Shown here one piece after another: positions 46,501 to 53,768 of a stretch of 64,000 bases of DNA. Source of the stretch: Bacteroidales bacterium UBA5349 (GTDB lineage Bacteria > Bacteroidota > Bacteroidia > Bacteroidales > Tenuifilaceae); NCBI GenBank assembly GCA_002410065.1, contig DHQB01000026.1, forward strand, positions 62,001 to 126,000, given 5' to 3'. Numbering within the stretch: the first letter of the stretch is position 1; each line of letters begins with the position of its first letter. The position numbers and the translations under genes are program-made. Under the pieces are notes generated by a model, which was not told the DNA's origin, searched no databases, and saw nothing but the letters and a program-made list of their open reading frames with translations.

Positions 46501-46926
46501 AACAACCTTCTCAGCCAACGCTTCGGGATAGGTAACAATAATCGCCCATTCGGAGCTATCAGCGATTAGCGACAACAACGCTTTTTGCGTATCAGTTCGT
46601 TGAATCAGCGCATCGGGTAATATTTGCTCAAACTGAACGGCCCTTTTATACGACGATGGAAAAAAGTGGATATTACTGGTTGATAGAACACTTGATAAAT
46701 CGGAGAAAAAATAGGCAGCCTCCTCTTTATCGTTTAGTACAATCATGCTTACCCTTTGCAACGTTTGGCTTATTGCCGCATTTACCATTGCAACTGATGA
46801 ACCAGCAAATCCTTTAAGCCTAAGCCTAGATAGGGGCTGGGATTCCAACTCGTTTATCGCCAAACGAACTGACTGATGCGTTTTATACTTTTGAAGCAGT
46901 TCGGAAATTAGGAAATCGCTTTGCAT
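43591..46926 (-). CDS. mfd: Transcription-repair coupling factor Mfd
   Basis: Translocase that removes stalled RNA polymerase and recruits UvrA. 1111 residues: a UvrB-like N-terminal part (to about 335), the CarD-like RNA-polymerase-interacting domain at about 425-520 (SLKPGDYVVHVDHGIGVFGGM), the helicase module with Walker A GDVGFGKT (about 575) and DEEQKFG (about 677), RGRVGRSNKKAFCYLL in motor lobe two, and the C-terminal UvrA-blocking TRCF domain from about 950. Length is slightly below E. coli Mfd (1148). It has the clearest Bacteroidota promoter in the window upstream and heads a minus-strand operon with coaX. Confidence 0.97.
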   Translation of the reverse strand: MQSDFLISELLQKYKTHQSVRLAINELESQPLSRLRLKGFAGSSVAMVNAAISQTLQRVSMIVLNDKEEAAYFFSDLSSVLSTSNIHFFPSSYKRAVQFEQILPDALIQRTDTQKALLSLIADSSEWAIIVTYPEALAEKVVTIDHFGKNTISIAVGESISQEFLVDFLISIRFERTDFVYEPGQFSVRGGIVDVFSFSSALPYRIDFFGDEVESIRTFEVDSQLSSSKFNTVTIIPNLQVKNDDSARQIITELLPQNAIVWIRDPEVIVSQMYSTFKAAENEHDFASGEAFLESIQPYAIVEFGIKPQLNPQISIDFETSPQPAFHKNFELITQHITENTEKGYTTLILAENPTQHIRLENILQNISPNVKFTPINSALSEGYIDHALELCIYTDHQIFDRYQKYKLKNELSKSDSLSMKELISLKPGDYVVHVDHGIGVFGGMVKTDVNGKAQEAVRITYKDGDTLLVNIHSLHRISKYRGSEAEQPKLYKLGSGAWQKLKQNTKRKVKDIAKELIALYAKRKSEKGLAFTADTYLQEELEASFIYEDTPDQQKATQAVKEDMQSTIPMDRLVCGDVGFGKTEVAIRAAFKAVADSKQVAVLVPTTILALQHYQTFKQRLANFPCTVEFISRMKSPKEQKDILKRLLEGKVDIIIGTHALLGNTVKFKDLGLMIVDEEQKFGVAAKEKLKNLRVNVDTLTLTATPIPRTLQFSLMGARDLSIINTPPPNRHPIATELHTFNTDIIKEAIEYEVSRGGQVFFVHNRVQNITEVQQMISKICNNVTSIVAHGQMEPAKLEKTMLDFISGDYDVLVSTTIIESGLDIPNANTIIINNAHMFGLSDLHQLRGRVGRSNKKAFCYLLAPPLEGLTPEARRRLKAIEEFSELGSGFSIAMQDLDIRGAGNMLGAEQSGFIADIGFETYHKILDEAMQELREEEFAGVLTEDEQTKPNEWKPSNVDCHVETDLELLIPDSYVSSVPERMRLYRELDITTLPQELDAFEAKLKDRFGELPEQVEDLLSVVELRGMAQSLGIEKIVIKNQQFMGYFIANQLSAFYRSNTFANIINFIQHNPKKFQIKEQRDKLMLTAKDVKNMDDALALIKHLYETTR

Positions 46927-46948
46927 TAAGGGTTTAATCTATGGAATG

Positions 46949-46979
46949 CAAAGGTAAAACGAAATAGATATTGAGCAAA
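46949..46979 (-). promoter_or_regulatory. Bacteroidota promoter for mfd (-33 and -7)
   Basis: On the minus strand TTTG (46979-46976) is followed after exactly 19 bases by TACCTTTG (46956-46949), a full match to the Bacteroidota consensus TTTG-N19-TAnnTTTG. It lies 23 bases before the mfd start. Confidence 0.65.
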
Positions 46980-47064
46980 CTACGTATTGATAAAAAAAGT
47001 TAATAAAGCCAGAATGATAAACAAAGAGTAAAAACTAACTTCTAAGCATTTTAAAATAGATTTT

Positions 47065-47072
47065 TACCTTTG
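47065..47072 (+). promoter_or_regulatory. Bacteroidota -7 box for the acyltransferase pair
   Basis: TACCTTTG, an exact TAnnTTTG, 37 bases before the PlsC-like gene. It is divergent from the mfd promoter across a gap of about 180 bases. No -33 TTTG is at the expected spacing. Confidence 0.45.
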
Positions 47073-47108
47073 TGGCAAATTACGCAATGCACTTCATATT
47101 AAAATACA

Positions 47109-47930
47109 ATGGAAACACCTATAAAGCATATTGATATTGAATCGGTTATAGCAAGCAAAAGTCAAAGACTTGCGAAACTACTGCCTAATTTTATCATCAG
47201 ATATCTTAAAAAGATTCTTCACGAAGACGAACTAAACAAGTTCCTGAATGACCATGGACATAAGCATAACGTAGAATTTATTGAGGGAGCTCTCTCGTAT
47301 CTTGATATTTCGTATACCATTGAAGGTCTTGAAAAGTTGAACAAAGACGAAAGGTATGTCTTCGCCTCAAACCATCCGCTTGGCGGGCTTGACGGGATAA
47401 TACTAATACATGCTTTAAGCAAAATGTTTAGTGCCGTTAAAGTGCCGTCAAATGACTTATTAATGAACGTTCCACAGCTACAAGACTGCTTTATCCCTGT
47501 AAATAAGCACGGGAGTCAATCCAAAGAGAATGCCCGAATTACAGAGGAAACATATGCTTCTAACATGCAGGTGTTCAGCTTTCCCGCTGGCCTTTGCTCG
47601 CGGAAACAAAAAGGGAGAATTGAGGATTTAGAATGGAAAAAGAGTTTTATTGTAAAAGCAAAAAAACATAACAGGCCTGTTGTCCCCGTTTTTTTTAGTG
47701 GTAGGAACTCAAACTTCTTCTACAACCTTGCCCGCCTCAGAGCTTTTTTTAGAATAAAAATGAACATTGAAATGCTCTATCTTGTTAATGAGATGTTTAA
47801 GCAACGAGGACAAAGACCTCACGTAATTATTGGAGAACCAATCCCTTGTACCACATTCGACTCTACAAAAACACCCATGCAATGGGCCGCCTGGATAAAA
47901 AACAAAGTTTACCAATTAAACAAAAAATAG
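47109..47930 (+). CDS. Lysophospholipid acyltransferase family protein, GlsA-like O-acyltransferase
   Basis: Membrane-associated PlsC-type acyltransferase of 273 residues. The catalytic motif reads NHPLGGLD (Asn88-His89 and Asp95), five residues between His and Asp instead of the classical four. FIPVNKHGSQSKENARI and FSFPAGLCSRKQKG supply the further conserved acyl-acceptor and EGT-like positions. Together with the OlsB-like gene directly downstream it matches the paired genes that make glycine or ornithine lipids (glsA/glsB in Bacteroides thetaiotaomicron, olsA/olsB elsewhere). The second, O-acylating step is the predicted role; plain phosphatidic acid synthesis is less likely. Confidence 0.82.
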   Translation: METPIKHIDIESVIASKSQRLAKLLPNFIIRYLKKILHEDELNKFLNDHGHKHNVEFIEGALSYLDISYTIEGLEKLNKDERYVFASNHPLGGLDGIILIHALSKMFSAVKVPSNDLLMNVPQLQDCFIPVNKHGSQSKENARITEETYASNMQVFSFPAGLCSRKQKGRIEDLEWKKSFIVKAKKHNRPVVPVFFSGRNSNFFYNLARLRAFFRIKMNIEMLYLVNEMFKQRGQRPHVIIGEPIPCTTFDSTKTPMQWAAWIKNKVYQLNKK

Positions 47931-47960
47931 TCATAGTGAACATTCACAGCAATTATGTAC

Positions 47961-47968
47961 TATTTTTG
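47961..47968 (+). promoter_or_regulatory. Candidate -7 box in front of the GlsB-like gene
   Basis: TATTTTTG fits TAnnTTTG, 15 bases before the start codon. It could allow separate expression of the N-acyltransferase. Part of an AT-rich stretch, so chance is not excluded. Confidence 0.3.
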
Positions 47969-47982
47969 TAAAAATTTTTAAA

Positions 47983-48939
47983 ATGGAGCAAATCATTGAA
48001 CCTGTTGAGAAAGATTTGATTGAGAAAGAACTCACCTCAGATAAATTTGTTAGAGAGACCAACAATGGGGGTAATCTACTCTATATAATTACTGCACATG
48101 ACTCGCCAAATATCATGAAGGAGATTGGTCGTCTTCGCGAGTTAAGCTTCAGAAGTGCAGGTGGAGGAACAGGTGAAAGTGTTGACATTGATAAGTACGA
48201 TACCTCTGAAAACCCATACAAACAATTGATTGTATGGGACCCAAAGGATAAAGAAATTCTTGGGGGGTACAGATATCATTGTGTTGGAACGGGTGAAGAA
48301 ATGCACCTCTCAACAACAACGCTTTTCAATTTCTCTGATAAGTTTAAGAAGGATTATTTGCCAAATATGATAGAGCTTGGACGTTCATTCGTTCAGCCCA
48401 GATATCAATCGGCCCAACGCCGTGCAAAGGGACTTTATGCGCTCGATAATCTTTGGGACGGATTGGGCGCCTTGGTGGTTTTGAATCCTGACATAAAGTA
48501 TTTCTTCGGTAAGGTTACCATGTATAAACAGTACAACCTAAAAGCCCGAGATATCTTACTTTACTTTATGGAGAAATATTTCACCGATACTGAGAATTTA
48601 GTTGTTCCTATAACTCCAATGGAGATTGAAATTGACAGGGAGGAAATGTCGTCTATTTTTATTGGATCAGATTATAAGGAGGATTATAAAATTCTCTCTA
48701 AAGAGATTCGGAACCTCGGCGAGCATATCCCTCCGCTTATAAATTCCTACATGAACATTAGCCCATCCATGAAAGTTTTTGGCACTGTAACTAACCCTTA
48801 CTTTGGAAATGTGGAGGAAACTGGCATAATGATTACCGTTTCAGATATATACCAAAATAAATTTGAGCGACATATCCTTTCGTTTATTAAACGAAAGATG
48901 ATTCGGAAGAGGCCAAGAAACGAAAAGCCATCTCTGTAA
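47983..48939 (+). CDS. GNAT-fold N-acyltransferase, OlsB/GlsB-like
   Basis: Predicted N-acyltransferase of 318 residues, related to OlsB ornithine acyl-ACP acyltransferase and to the GlsB subunit of glycine lipid synthesis. Features are REIGRLRELSFRSAGGGTG (about 47-65), DPKDKEILGGYRYHCVG and PNMIELGRSFVQPRYQ (about 128-143), typical of the acyl-homoserine-lactone-synthase-like fold of this family. It follows the PlsC-like gene by 52 bases. The pair should N-acylate glycine or ornithine with a 3-hydroxy fatty acid and then O-acylate it, giving phosphorus-free membrane lipids. The amino-acid acceptor cannot be decided from sequence. Confidence 0.82.
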   Translation: MEQIIEPVEKDLIEKELTSDKFVRETNNGGNLLYIITAHDSPNIMKEIGRLRELSFRSAGGGTGESVDIDKYDTSENPYKQLIVWDPKDKEILGGYRYHCVGTGEEMHLSTTTLFNFSDKFKKDYLPNMIELGRSFVQPRYQSAQRRAKGLYALDNLWDGLGALVVLNPDIKYFFGKVTMYKQYNLKARDILLYFMEKYFTDTENLVVPITPMEIEIDREEMSSIFIGSDYKEDYKILSKEIRNLGEHIPPLINSYMNISPSMKVFGTVTNPYFGNVEETGIMITVSDIYQNKFERHILSFIKRKMIRKRPRNEKPSL

Positions 48940-48947
48940 AGATGGCT
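48926..48947. terminator. Hairpin between convergent genes
   Basis: Eight-base stem AGCCATCT/AGATGGCT with a six-base loop that includes the stop codon of the N-acyltransferase. The T run after it on the plus strand is weak (CTTTC), and on the minus strand a TTTTCG run follows, so it may stop both messages. Confidence 0.6.
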
Positions 48948-48967
48948 CTTTCTGGTTTTATTTATGC

Positions 48968-49453
48968 CTACTCATCATCAAATTCCTTGTTAAAAGTTTT
49001 CCTGAAATTATCCATATCCACATCAATACGTTGATAGTTCTCACACTGTGATGCCTCCTTTTTGTTATAATCCTGTAACTGTTTTAGGTAATTAAGCAAA
49101 GTAACGGAACGAAGAATTCCCGAGTTTCGAGCAGTCTCAACTGTATTAGCATACTGCTGAAGATAATCGCATGCTTTTGAAAAGTTGGCCGACTTGTAGA
49201 AGTAGATATCAACTAGTTTAATTAGCGACTCAAGCCTCATCTCAAGATGTTTTCTCGAGTCAATTGATGCAGGAATTGTACTTACTACAATGTCAAATTT
49301 CTGAGCGGCTTCGGTATAGCTGGCCTTTCTGTAATCGCGTAATGCGGCATTATAACTTAACTCGGCGGCTTTAAGGGCTCTTCTATCCTGTGAGAGGAGG
49401 TATGTTGGCACAAGGAACGTACACAGCATAAGGATTAATGCAAACTGCTTCAT
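48968..49453 (-). CDS. Small exported helical protein
   Basis: Unrecognised 161-residue protein with a signal peptide ending near residue 21 (LLSQ) and a helical body with TPR-like spacing (LSYNAALRDYRKASYTEAAQKFDIVV). Charged C-terminus ends in FDDE. It is single, with an exact TAnnTTTG box 26 bases upstream, and it converges on the acyltransferase pair. The presence of a promoter and a clean signal peptide support a true gene. No function can be assigned. Confidence 0.74.
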   Translation of the reverse strand: MKQFALILMLCTFLVPTYLLSQDRRALKAAELSYNAALRDYRKASYTEAAQKFDIVVSTIPASIDSRKHLEMRLESLIKLVDIYFYKSANFSKACDYLQQYANTVETARNSGILRSVTLLNYLKQLQDYNKKEASQCENYQRIDVDMDNFRKTFNKEFDDE

Positions 49454-49478
49454 GGCTTTAATGGTTTAGGTTTGTAAT

Positions 49479-49486
49479 CAAAATTA
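49479..49486 (-). promoter_or_regulatory. Bacteroidota -7 box for the small exported protein
   Basis: The minus strand reads TAATTTTG, an exact TAnnTTTG, 26 bases before the start codon. Confidence 0.4.
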
Positions 49487-49528
49487 GGAATATCTATTGA
49501 CAAACTCAATGCCAAAATTGATTTTAAA

Positions 49529-51427
49529 CTAGTACGCTCTTTGGTTGCGCCCTTCAATAAAGTTGATAAATGAGTTGTTTACTACCTTATTACCACCTGC
49601 GGTTGGATAGTTGCCCGTAAAGTACCAATCACCTTTATCATTTGGACAAGCATCATGGAGGTTCTCTATTGTTTGGTAAACAATTTTTACCTGTGCATTC
49701 ATGCCTTTAGGTGTAAGCATTTGGGCTATCTTATCAGAAATTTGATTGGGAGAAAAAGGACGGTAAATATCCTTTACATAGTTCACAATCTCCTCTTTTG
49801 GCAAATTCTGTTGAGCTTTACACTGATTGTACACATTGTTTATAACGCTCTCCTGTCCTGTTTCCTTGAGCAACTCAATGGTTGCGCGGAAGGCTACAAA
49901 ATCGCTAAGCTTTGCCATGTCTATTCCGTAGCAATCGGGGTACCGAATCTGTGGCGACGACGACACAACAACAACCATTTTAGGTCCCAGCCTATCGAGA
50001 ATCCGAAGGATGCTCTCCCTTAGCGTTGTCCCTCTAACAATTGAATCGTCAATAACCACTAGGTTATCCACACCTTCGCGTAAAGTTCCATAGGTTACAT
50101 CGTAAACATGGCCTACCAAATCATCGCGACCAGAATCTTGGCTAATAAACGTTCTTAATTTTACATCCTTTACAGCTATCTTCTCAACCCTAGGGCGTGA
50201 GGCAATGATTCTTTCAATGTCCGTTTCGGATAGACTGCCATTACCCTCCTTTATTAACCTTGATTTCTCCTTGAGCATGTACTCTTCAACCCCTTTTACC
50301 ATTCCATAAAAAGCAGTTTCGGCTGTGTTAGGAATGAATGAAAAAACAGAGTTCTCCAAATCATTATCAATATTCTCAAGAATAACAGGCGTTAACAGTT
50401 CGCCCAGTTTAATGCGCTCACGGTATATATCCCTATCTGTGCCCCGCGAAAAATAGATACGCTCAAAGGAGCACGATCGGCGCTGTTGTGGCACCCTAAT
50501 CTCATCCATAGTAACCTCACCCGAGCGTTTTACAATAAGGGCATAGCCAGGCTTAACCTCATGAACATCGGAGGTTGGAGTGTTCATAACAGTCTGAATT
50601 ACTGGCCGCTCCGATGCCACCACAACAATTTCGTCGTTTGCATAGTAAAATGCAGGGCGAATGCCCCAAGGATCGCGGCAAACAAATGCATCTCCATGGC
50701 CTAGCATGCCCACAAGGGCATACCCCCCATCAAAGTCTCTAGTGGCCTCTTGCAACACTTTCTTAACACTTATACTTTTGGCTATTAGCTCACTAATCTC
50801 CATATTGGAGTATCCTTCGTTTTTGTACTGCCTAAAGAGCTGCTGGTTTTCCTCATCTAAAAAATGCCCTAGTTTTTCAATTACGGTTACGGTATCAGAA
50901 TAGTCTTTAGGATGCTGACCCAAATCGATAAGCTTTTGGAAAAGTTCATCAACGTTAGTCATATTAAAATTTCCTGCAAGCGCAAGTGTACGCGACTTCC
51001 AATTGTTCTCACGAAGAACGGGATGCACATAATCTATTGAGTTATTGCCAAATGTGCCATATCGCAGGTGCCCCATGTACAAATCTGCTGCAAAAGGGAT
51101 ATTCTCCTTTGCCCACAGGGGATCCTTGAGCAAGTCGGGTTTGTCAGACCACTTATTTAGCCCTTGGTGAATTGAGTCGAAAACATCGAGTATTGAAGAG
51201 GAAGAGTTGCTCCTAACCCTATCGATATAGCGATATCCGGGTTTTAAGTCGAGTTTAATACTTGCTACGCCAGCACCATCCTGTCCACGATTGTGCTGTT
51301 TTTCCATTAGCAGGTATAGTTTGTTTAAACCATAAGCCCACGTTCCGTACTTCGACTGGTAATACTCCAACGGTTTTAACAATCGGATAAGGGCAATCCC
51401 GCACTCGTGCTTAATTAATTCGGACAT
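49529..51427 (-). CDS. purF: Amidophosphoribosyltransferase-like protein, long form
   Basis: Class II glutamine amidotransferase fused to a PRPP-using phosphoribosyltransferase; commits PRPP to purine synthesis. The N-terminal Cys9 follows MSELIKHE, consistent with an eight-residue propeptide removed to expose the nucleophile. HNRGQDGAGV and YMGHLRYGTFG belong to the glutaminase; the PRPP motif VVIDDSIVRGTT lies at about 455-467. It is 632 residues against about 470-505 for usual PurF, with extra segments in the glutaminase and a long tail. Long forms are known in Bacteroidota. Whether it is the housekeeping PurF or a paralogue cannot be told without the genome. Confidence 0.85.
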   Translation of the reverse strand: MSELIKHECGIALIRLLKPLEYYQSKYGTWAYGLNKLYLLMEKQHNRGQDGAGVASIKLDLKPGYRYIDRVRSNSSSSILDVFDSIHQGLNKWSDKPDLLKDPLWAKENIPFAADLYMGHLRYGTFGNNSIDYVHPVLRENNWKSRTLALAGNFNMTNVDELFQKLIDLGQHPKDYSDTVTVIEKLGHFLDEENQQLFRQYKNEGYSNMEISELIAKSISVKKVLQEATRDFDGGYALVGMLGHGDAFVCRDPWGIRPAFYYANDEIVVVASERPVIQTVMNTPTSDVHEVKPGYALIVKRSGEVTMDEIRVPQQRRSCSFERIYFSRGTDRDIYRERIKLGELLTPVILENIDNDLENSVFSFIPNTAETAFYGMVKGVEEYMLKEKSRLIKEGNGSLSETDIERIIASRPRVEKIAVKDVKLRTFISQDSGRDDLVGHVYDVTYGTLREGVDNLVVIDDSIVRGTTLRESILRILDRLGPKMVVVVSSSPQIRYPDCYGIDMAKLSDFVAFRATIELLKETGQESVINNVYNQCKAQQNLPKEEIVNYVKDIYRPFSPNQISDKIAQMLTPKGMNAQVKIVYQTIENLHDACPNDKGDWYFTGNYPTAGGNKVVNNSFINFIEGRNQRAY

Positions 51428-51460
51428 ATTTTTTCTATGTAAAAGGGTGTTGTGGCAATA

Positions 51461-51491
51461 AAAAAAGTTAGGCAGCCTTGGTGTGCTGCCT
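51461..51491 (-). terminator. Terminator after the SPOR protein gene
   Basis: Seven-base stem AGGCAGC/GCTGCCT (51470-51476 and 51485-51491) with an eight-base loop; on the minus strand it is followed by ACTTTTTTT. It lies about 110 bases past the SPOR gene stop and upstream of purF. Confidence 0.7.
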
Positions 51492-51601
51492 TAAAAAACT
51501 TGCTTAAATAGATATAATTGTGGGCAATTCTCCTGTTACTCTTGCAGAGTTTGTTCTGGGAGGATTGCTTTAAGCTTCTCATAGCGATTCCAATTACCTA
51601 A

Positions 51602-52072
51602 TCATTCTAATGATGGAAAGTTTATCCACTCACCAATAATAAATGCTTTGGGATATTTTCGTGATAACTGTTTAAGTTGCTTGAGCGCTTCATCGCGTGT
51701 ACGGAAATCGCCCACAGAAACCTTATAGTATGGACTTTGAAAAGTTCGATAAACAGTTATACCTGGATACTCCTCCATGAATGTATTCATTACCTCTGAT
51801 GATTTGTCGCGAGATTGCTGACCCAAATCGAAATAGATCCTAATCCTAAAACCCTGCATACCCGGTCTTGAGGCATTCTGAATGTAGTAGGTATTAAGTA
51901 GGTTAGCAATATCAGAGTCTTGATTAATCTTAACACTCCCCATTCCAGGATAAAACTTTTCAAGTTCCCCGATAATCCCTATAGGCTTTTGTGCATAAGC
52001 ACTATGCGAAAGTGATGCGCAGAGCAACAGTGTTGCTGCGTAACGAAGTACTTTAAAGTGGGTCAATAGCAT
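51602..52072 (-). CDS. SPOR-domain periplasmic protein
   Basis: Exported protein of 156 residues. The ATG giving MLLTHFKVLRYAATLLLC is chosen: it yields a signal peptide ending at SAYAQ, whereas a longer frame adds an implausible leader. Residues about 75-150 form a SPOR domain (FRIRIYFDLGQQSRDKSSEVMNTFMEEYPGITVYRTF and YYKVSVGDFRTRDEALKQLKQL), which binds denuded glycan strands at division sites. A TAACTTTG promoter box is 19 bases upstream, and a hairpin terminator follows, so it is its own unit. Confidence 0.85.
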   Translation of the reverse strand: MLLTHFKVLRYAATLLLCASLSHSAYAQKPIGIIGELEKFYPGMGSVKINQDSDIANLLNTYYIQNASRPGMQGFRIRIYFDLGQQSRDKSSEVMNTFMEEYPGITVYRTFQSPYYKVSVGDFRTRDEALKQLKQLSRKYPKAFIIGEWINFPSLE

Positions 52073-52090
52073 GGCGTTTTGCTTAGGCTG

Positions 52091-52098
52091 CAAAGTTA
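52091..52098 (-). promoter_or_regulatory. Bacteroidota -7 box for the SPOR gene
   Basis: The minus strand reads TAACTTTG, an exact TAnnTTTG, 19 bases before the chosen ATG. It supports the shorter start, because the longer frame would begin upstream of it. Confidence 0.5.
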
Positions 52099-52144
52099 TA
52101 AAAAGTTTTATTAATGCATTTGTATCGAACAAATAAGATTGGAC

Positions 52145-52624
52145 TCAAAGTGATGCAGCAATTTTCCGAAAAGGTTGTCTAGCAACCTTAATGGTTTTTC
52201 GAACAGGAAACGATTTGGCTTTAATAATACCCTCTACTTCAATCCTTTCAAGTAAAGTTTCAATACTTCCCGATGAGACAAGTTTAAAGGCATCGGCAAC
52301 TGTTCGAAGTTTAATTTCAACAGGAACAGTGTATGTTTCCCTAGAACAAGGGATAAGTTTAATTGATTCTGAAATGCGAAAATCGCCTAGTTCCCTACCG
52401 CTTAGCCATGCTTTAAACTCGATATTGGTAACTGCAATTTTTCGGGTATTAGGATTATCAATCTCAACATCGAGGTTTAGTAAAACTACATTTTGCTGCA
52501 AACCCCGAAACTGAACACGGCTGACCCCTTTCACAGAAATATCGTTGTACCGCCCGCAACTCGTAACAACCAAAACCATTAGCAAAAACCCTATCCCCTG
52601 AAATAAACTCTTAACTATTCTCAT
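52145..52624 (-). CDS. LEA14-like lipoprotein
   Basis: Predicted lipoprotein of 159 residues with lipobox VVTSC (Cys23 of GFLLMVLVVTSCGRYND). The mature part has the LEA type 2/WHy pattern: NVVLLNLDVEIDNPNTRKIAVTNIEFKAWLSGRELG, a beta-sandwich fold found in desiccation-related proteins. Immediately upstream, between this gene and yebC, lies a (CAA)13 microsatellite (reads TTG repeats on this strand), about 31 bases from the start codon. Function is unknown. Confidence 0.75.
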   Translation of the reverse strand: MRIVKSLFQGIGFLLMVLVVTSCGRYNDISVKGVSRVQFRGLQQNVVLLNLDVEIDNPNTRKIAVTNIEFKAWLSGRELGDFRISESIKLIPCSRETYTVPVEIKLRTVADAFKLVSSGSIETLLERIEVEGIIKAKSFPVRKTIKVARQPFRKIAASL

Positions 52625-52655
52625 TCAAATTATTTTTCTTTTCTCTCAAATTAAG

Positions 52656-52698
<43 letters not shown>

Positions 52699-52729
52699 GT
52701 ATGCAATTGATTCGCATTAAACTCTGGAA

Positions 52730-53485
52730 CTAATCAGCCTCCTCAAGAGCTTTTAGAAGTTCATCTGTCATCTCTATATTATGGTAAACGCTTTGCACAT
52801 CATCGTTGTCTTCAAACTCATCAATTAATCTAAGAACTTTAAGAGCAGCCTGTGGCTCTAACGTTTTATAATCATTGGGGATTCGCTGTAAACTGGCATT
52901 CTCAACCTCAATTCCCAACTCATCAAGTTTTTTCTGCATTGTCCCAAATTCGGTCATGGGGCAAGTCACCTCAAACGTCTCCTCGTTCTCCTCAATCTCC
53001 TCGGCACCAGCATCTATAAGTTCAAGTTCTAACTCGTCAAGTTCTATACTAACCTTATCCTTTAATATGCTAAAAACTCCCTTGCGATCGAACAGAAAGC
53101 TAAGCGAGCCATTAGTGCCCATGCTCCCGCCACGCTTTGTGAAAACTGAGCGAATAGCGCTTACGGTTCGATTGTTATTGTCGGTAAGACATTCAACAAA
53201 TATTGGAACACCCTCGGGTCCATAGCCTTCAAAGGTCATCTCTTGTAAATTAGCTCCATCTTTTTCAGCTTTGGTTATGGCTCTCTGAATATTATCCTTT
53301 GGCATATTAACGCCTTTGGCGTTATTAATAGCAACACGCAATCTAGAGTTTCCCTCTGGATCGGAACCAGCCTCTTTCACTGCAACCATAATCTCTTTGG
53401 TAATCCTACTAAACATTTTTGAGCGTTTAGCATCCAATGCTCCTTTCTTTCGCTTAATAGTTGACCATTTACTGTGTCCTGACAT
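52730..53485 (-). CDS. YebC/PmpR-family protein
   Basis: Conserved YebC-family protein of 251 residues, a family described both as transcriptional regulators and as translation factors relieving ribosome stalls at proline stretches. MSGHSKWSTIKRKKGALDAKRSKMF is the diagnostic N-terminus; the family's central LSFLFDRKGVF and the acidic DELELELIDAGAEEIEE stretch follow. Length is normal. It is divergent from miaB across the window's longest gap (283 bases), in which I see only a near-match to a -7 box for miaB. Confidence 0.95.
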   Translation of the reverse strand: MSGHSKWSTIKRKKGALDAKRSKMFSRITKEIMVAVKEAGSDPEGNSRLRVAINNAKGVNMPKDNIQRAITKAEKDGANLQEMTFEGYGPEGVPIFVECLTDNNNRTVSAIRSVFTKRGGSMGTNGSLSFLFDRKGVFSILKDKVSIELDELELELIDAGAEEIEENEETFEVTCPMTEFGTMQKKLDELGIEVENASLQRIPNDYKTLEPQAALKVLRLIDEFEDNDDVQSVYHNIEMTDELLKALEEAD

Positions 53486-53768
53486 AGCAATAGGGTTTAC
53501 TGTTTTAAGTAAGGTTATTTGAGTAAGAACTGTAAAATTAGTTAGAAAATTGTTTATTCCAATAGATATTGCAATGCCCTGTCATGTTAATACTAGAAAA
53601 AACCTATGGTTGAATGCTTTACATACACCACAAGATTTATACTGCACCCTAACTACTTTGGCTAAAGAATCAATGGCAAGAGAATGATTATCATTATACA
53701 TCCAAAGAAAAAAGAGACGATAAAGATTGAAATAAATTTCAATTACCTTTACAAAAATTTATAATCAA

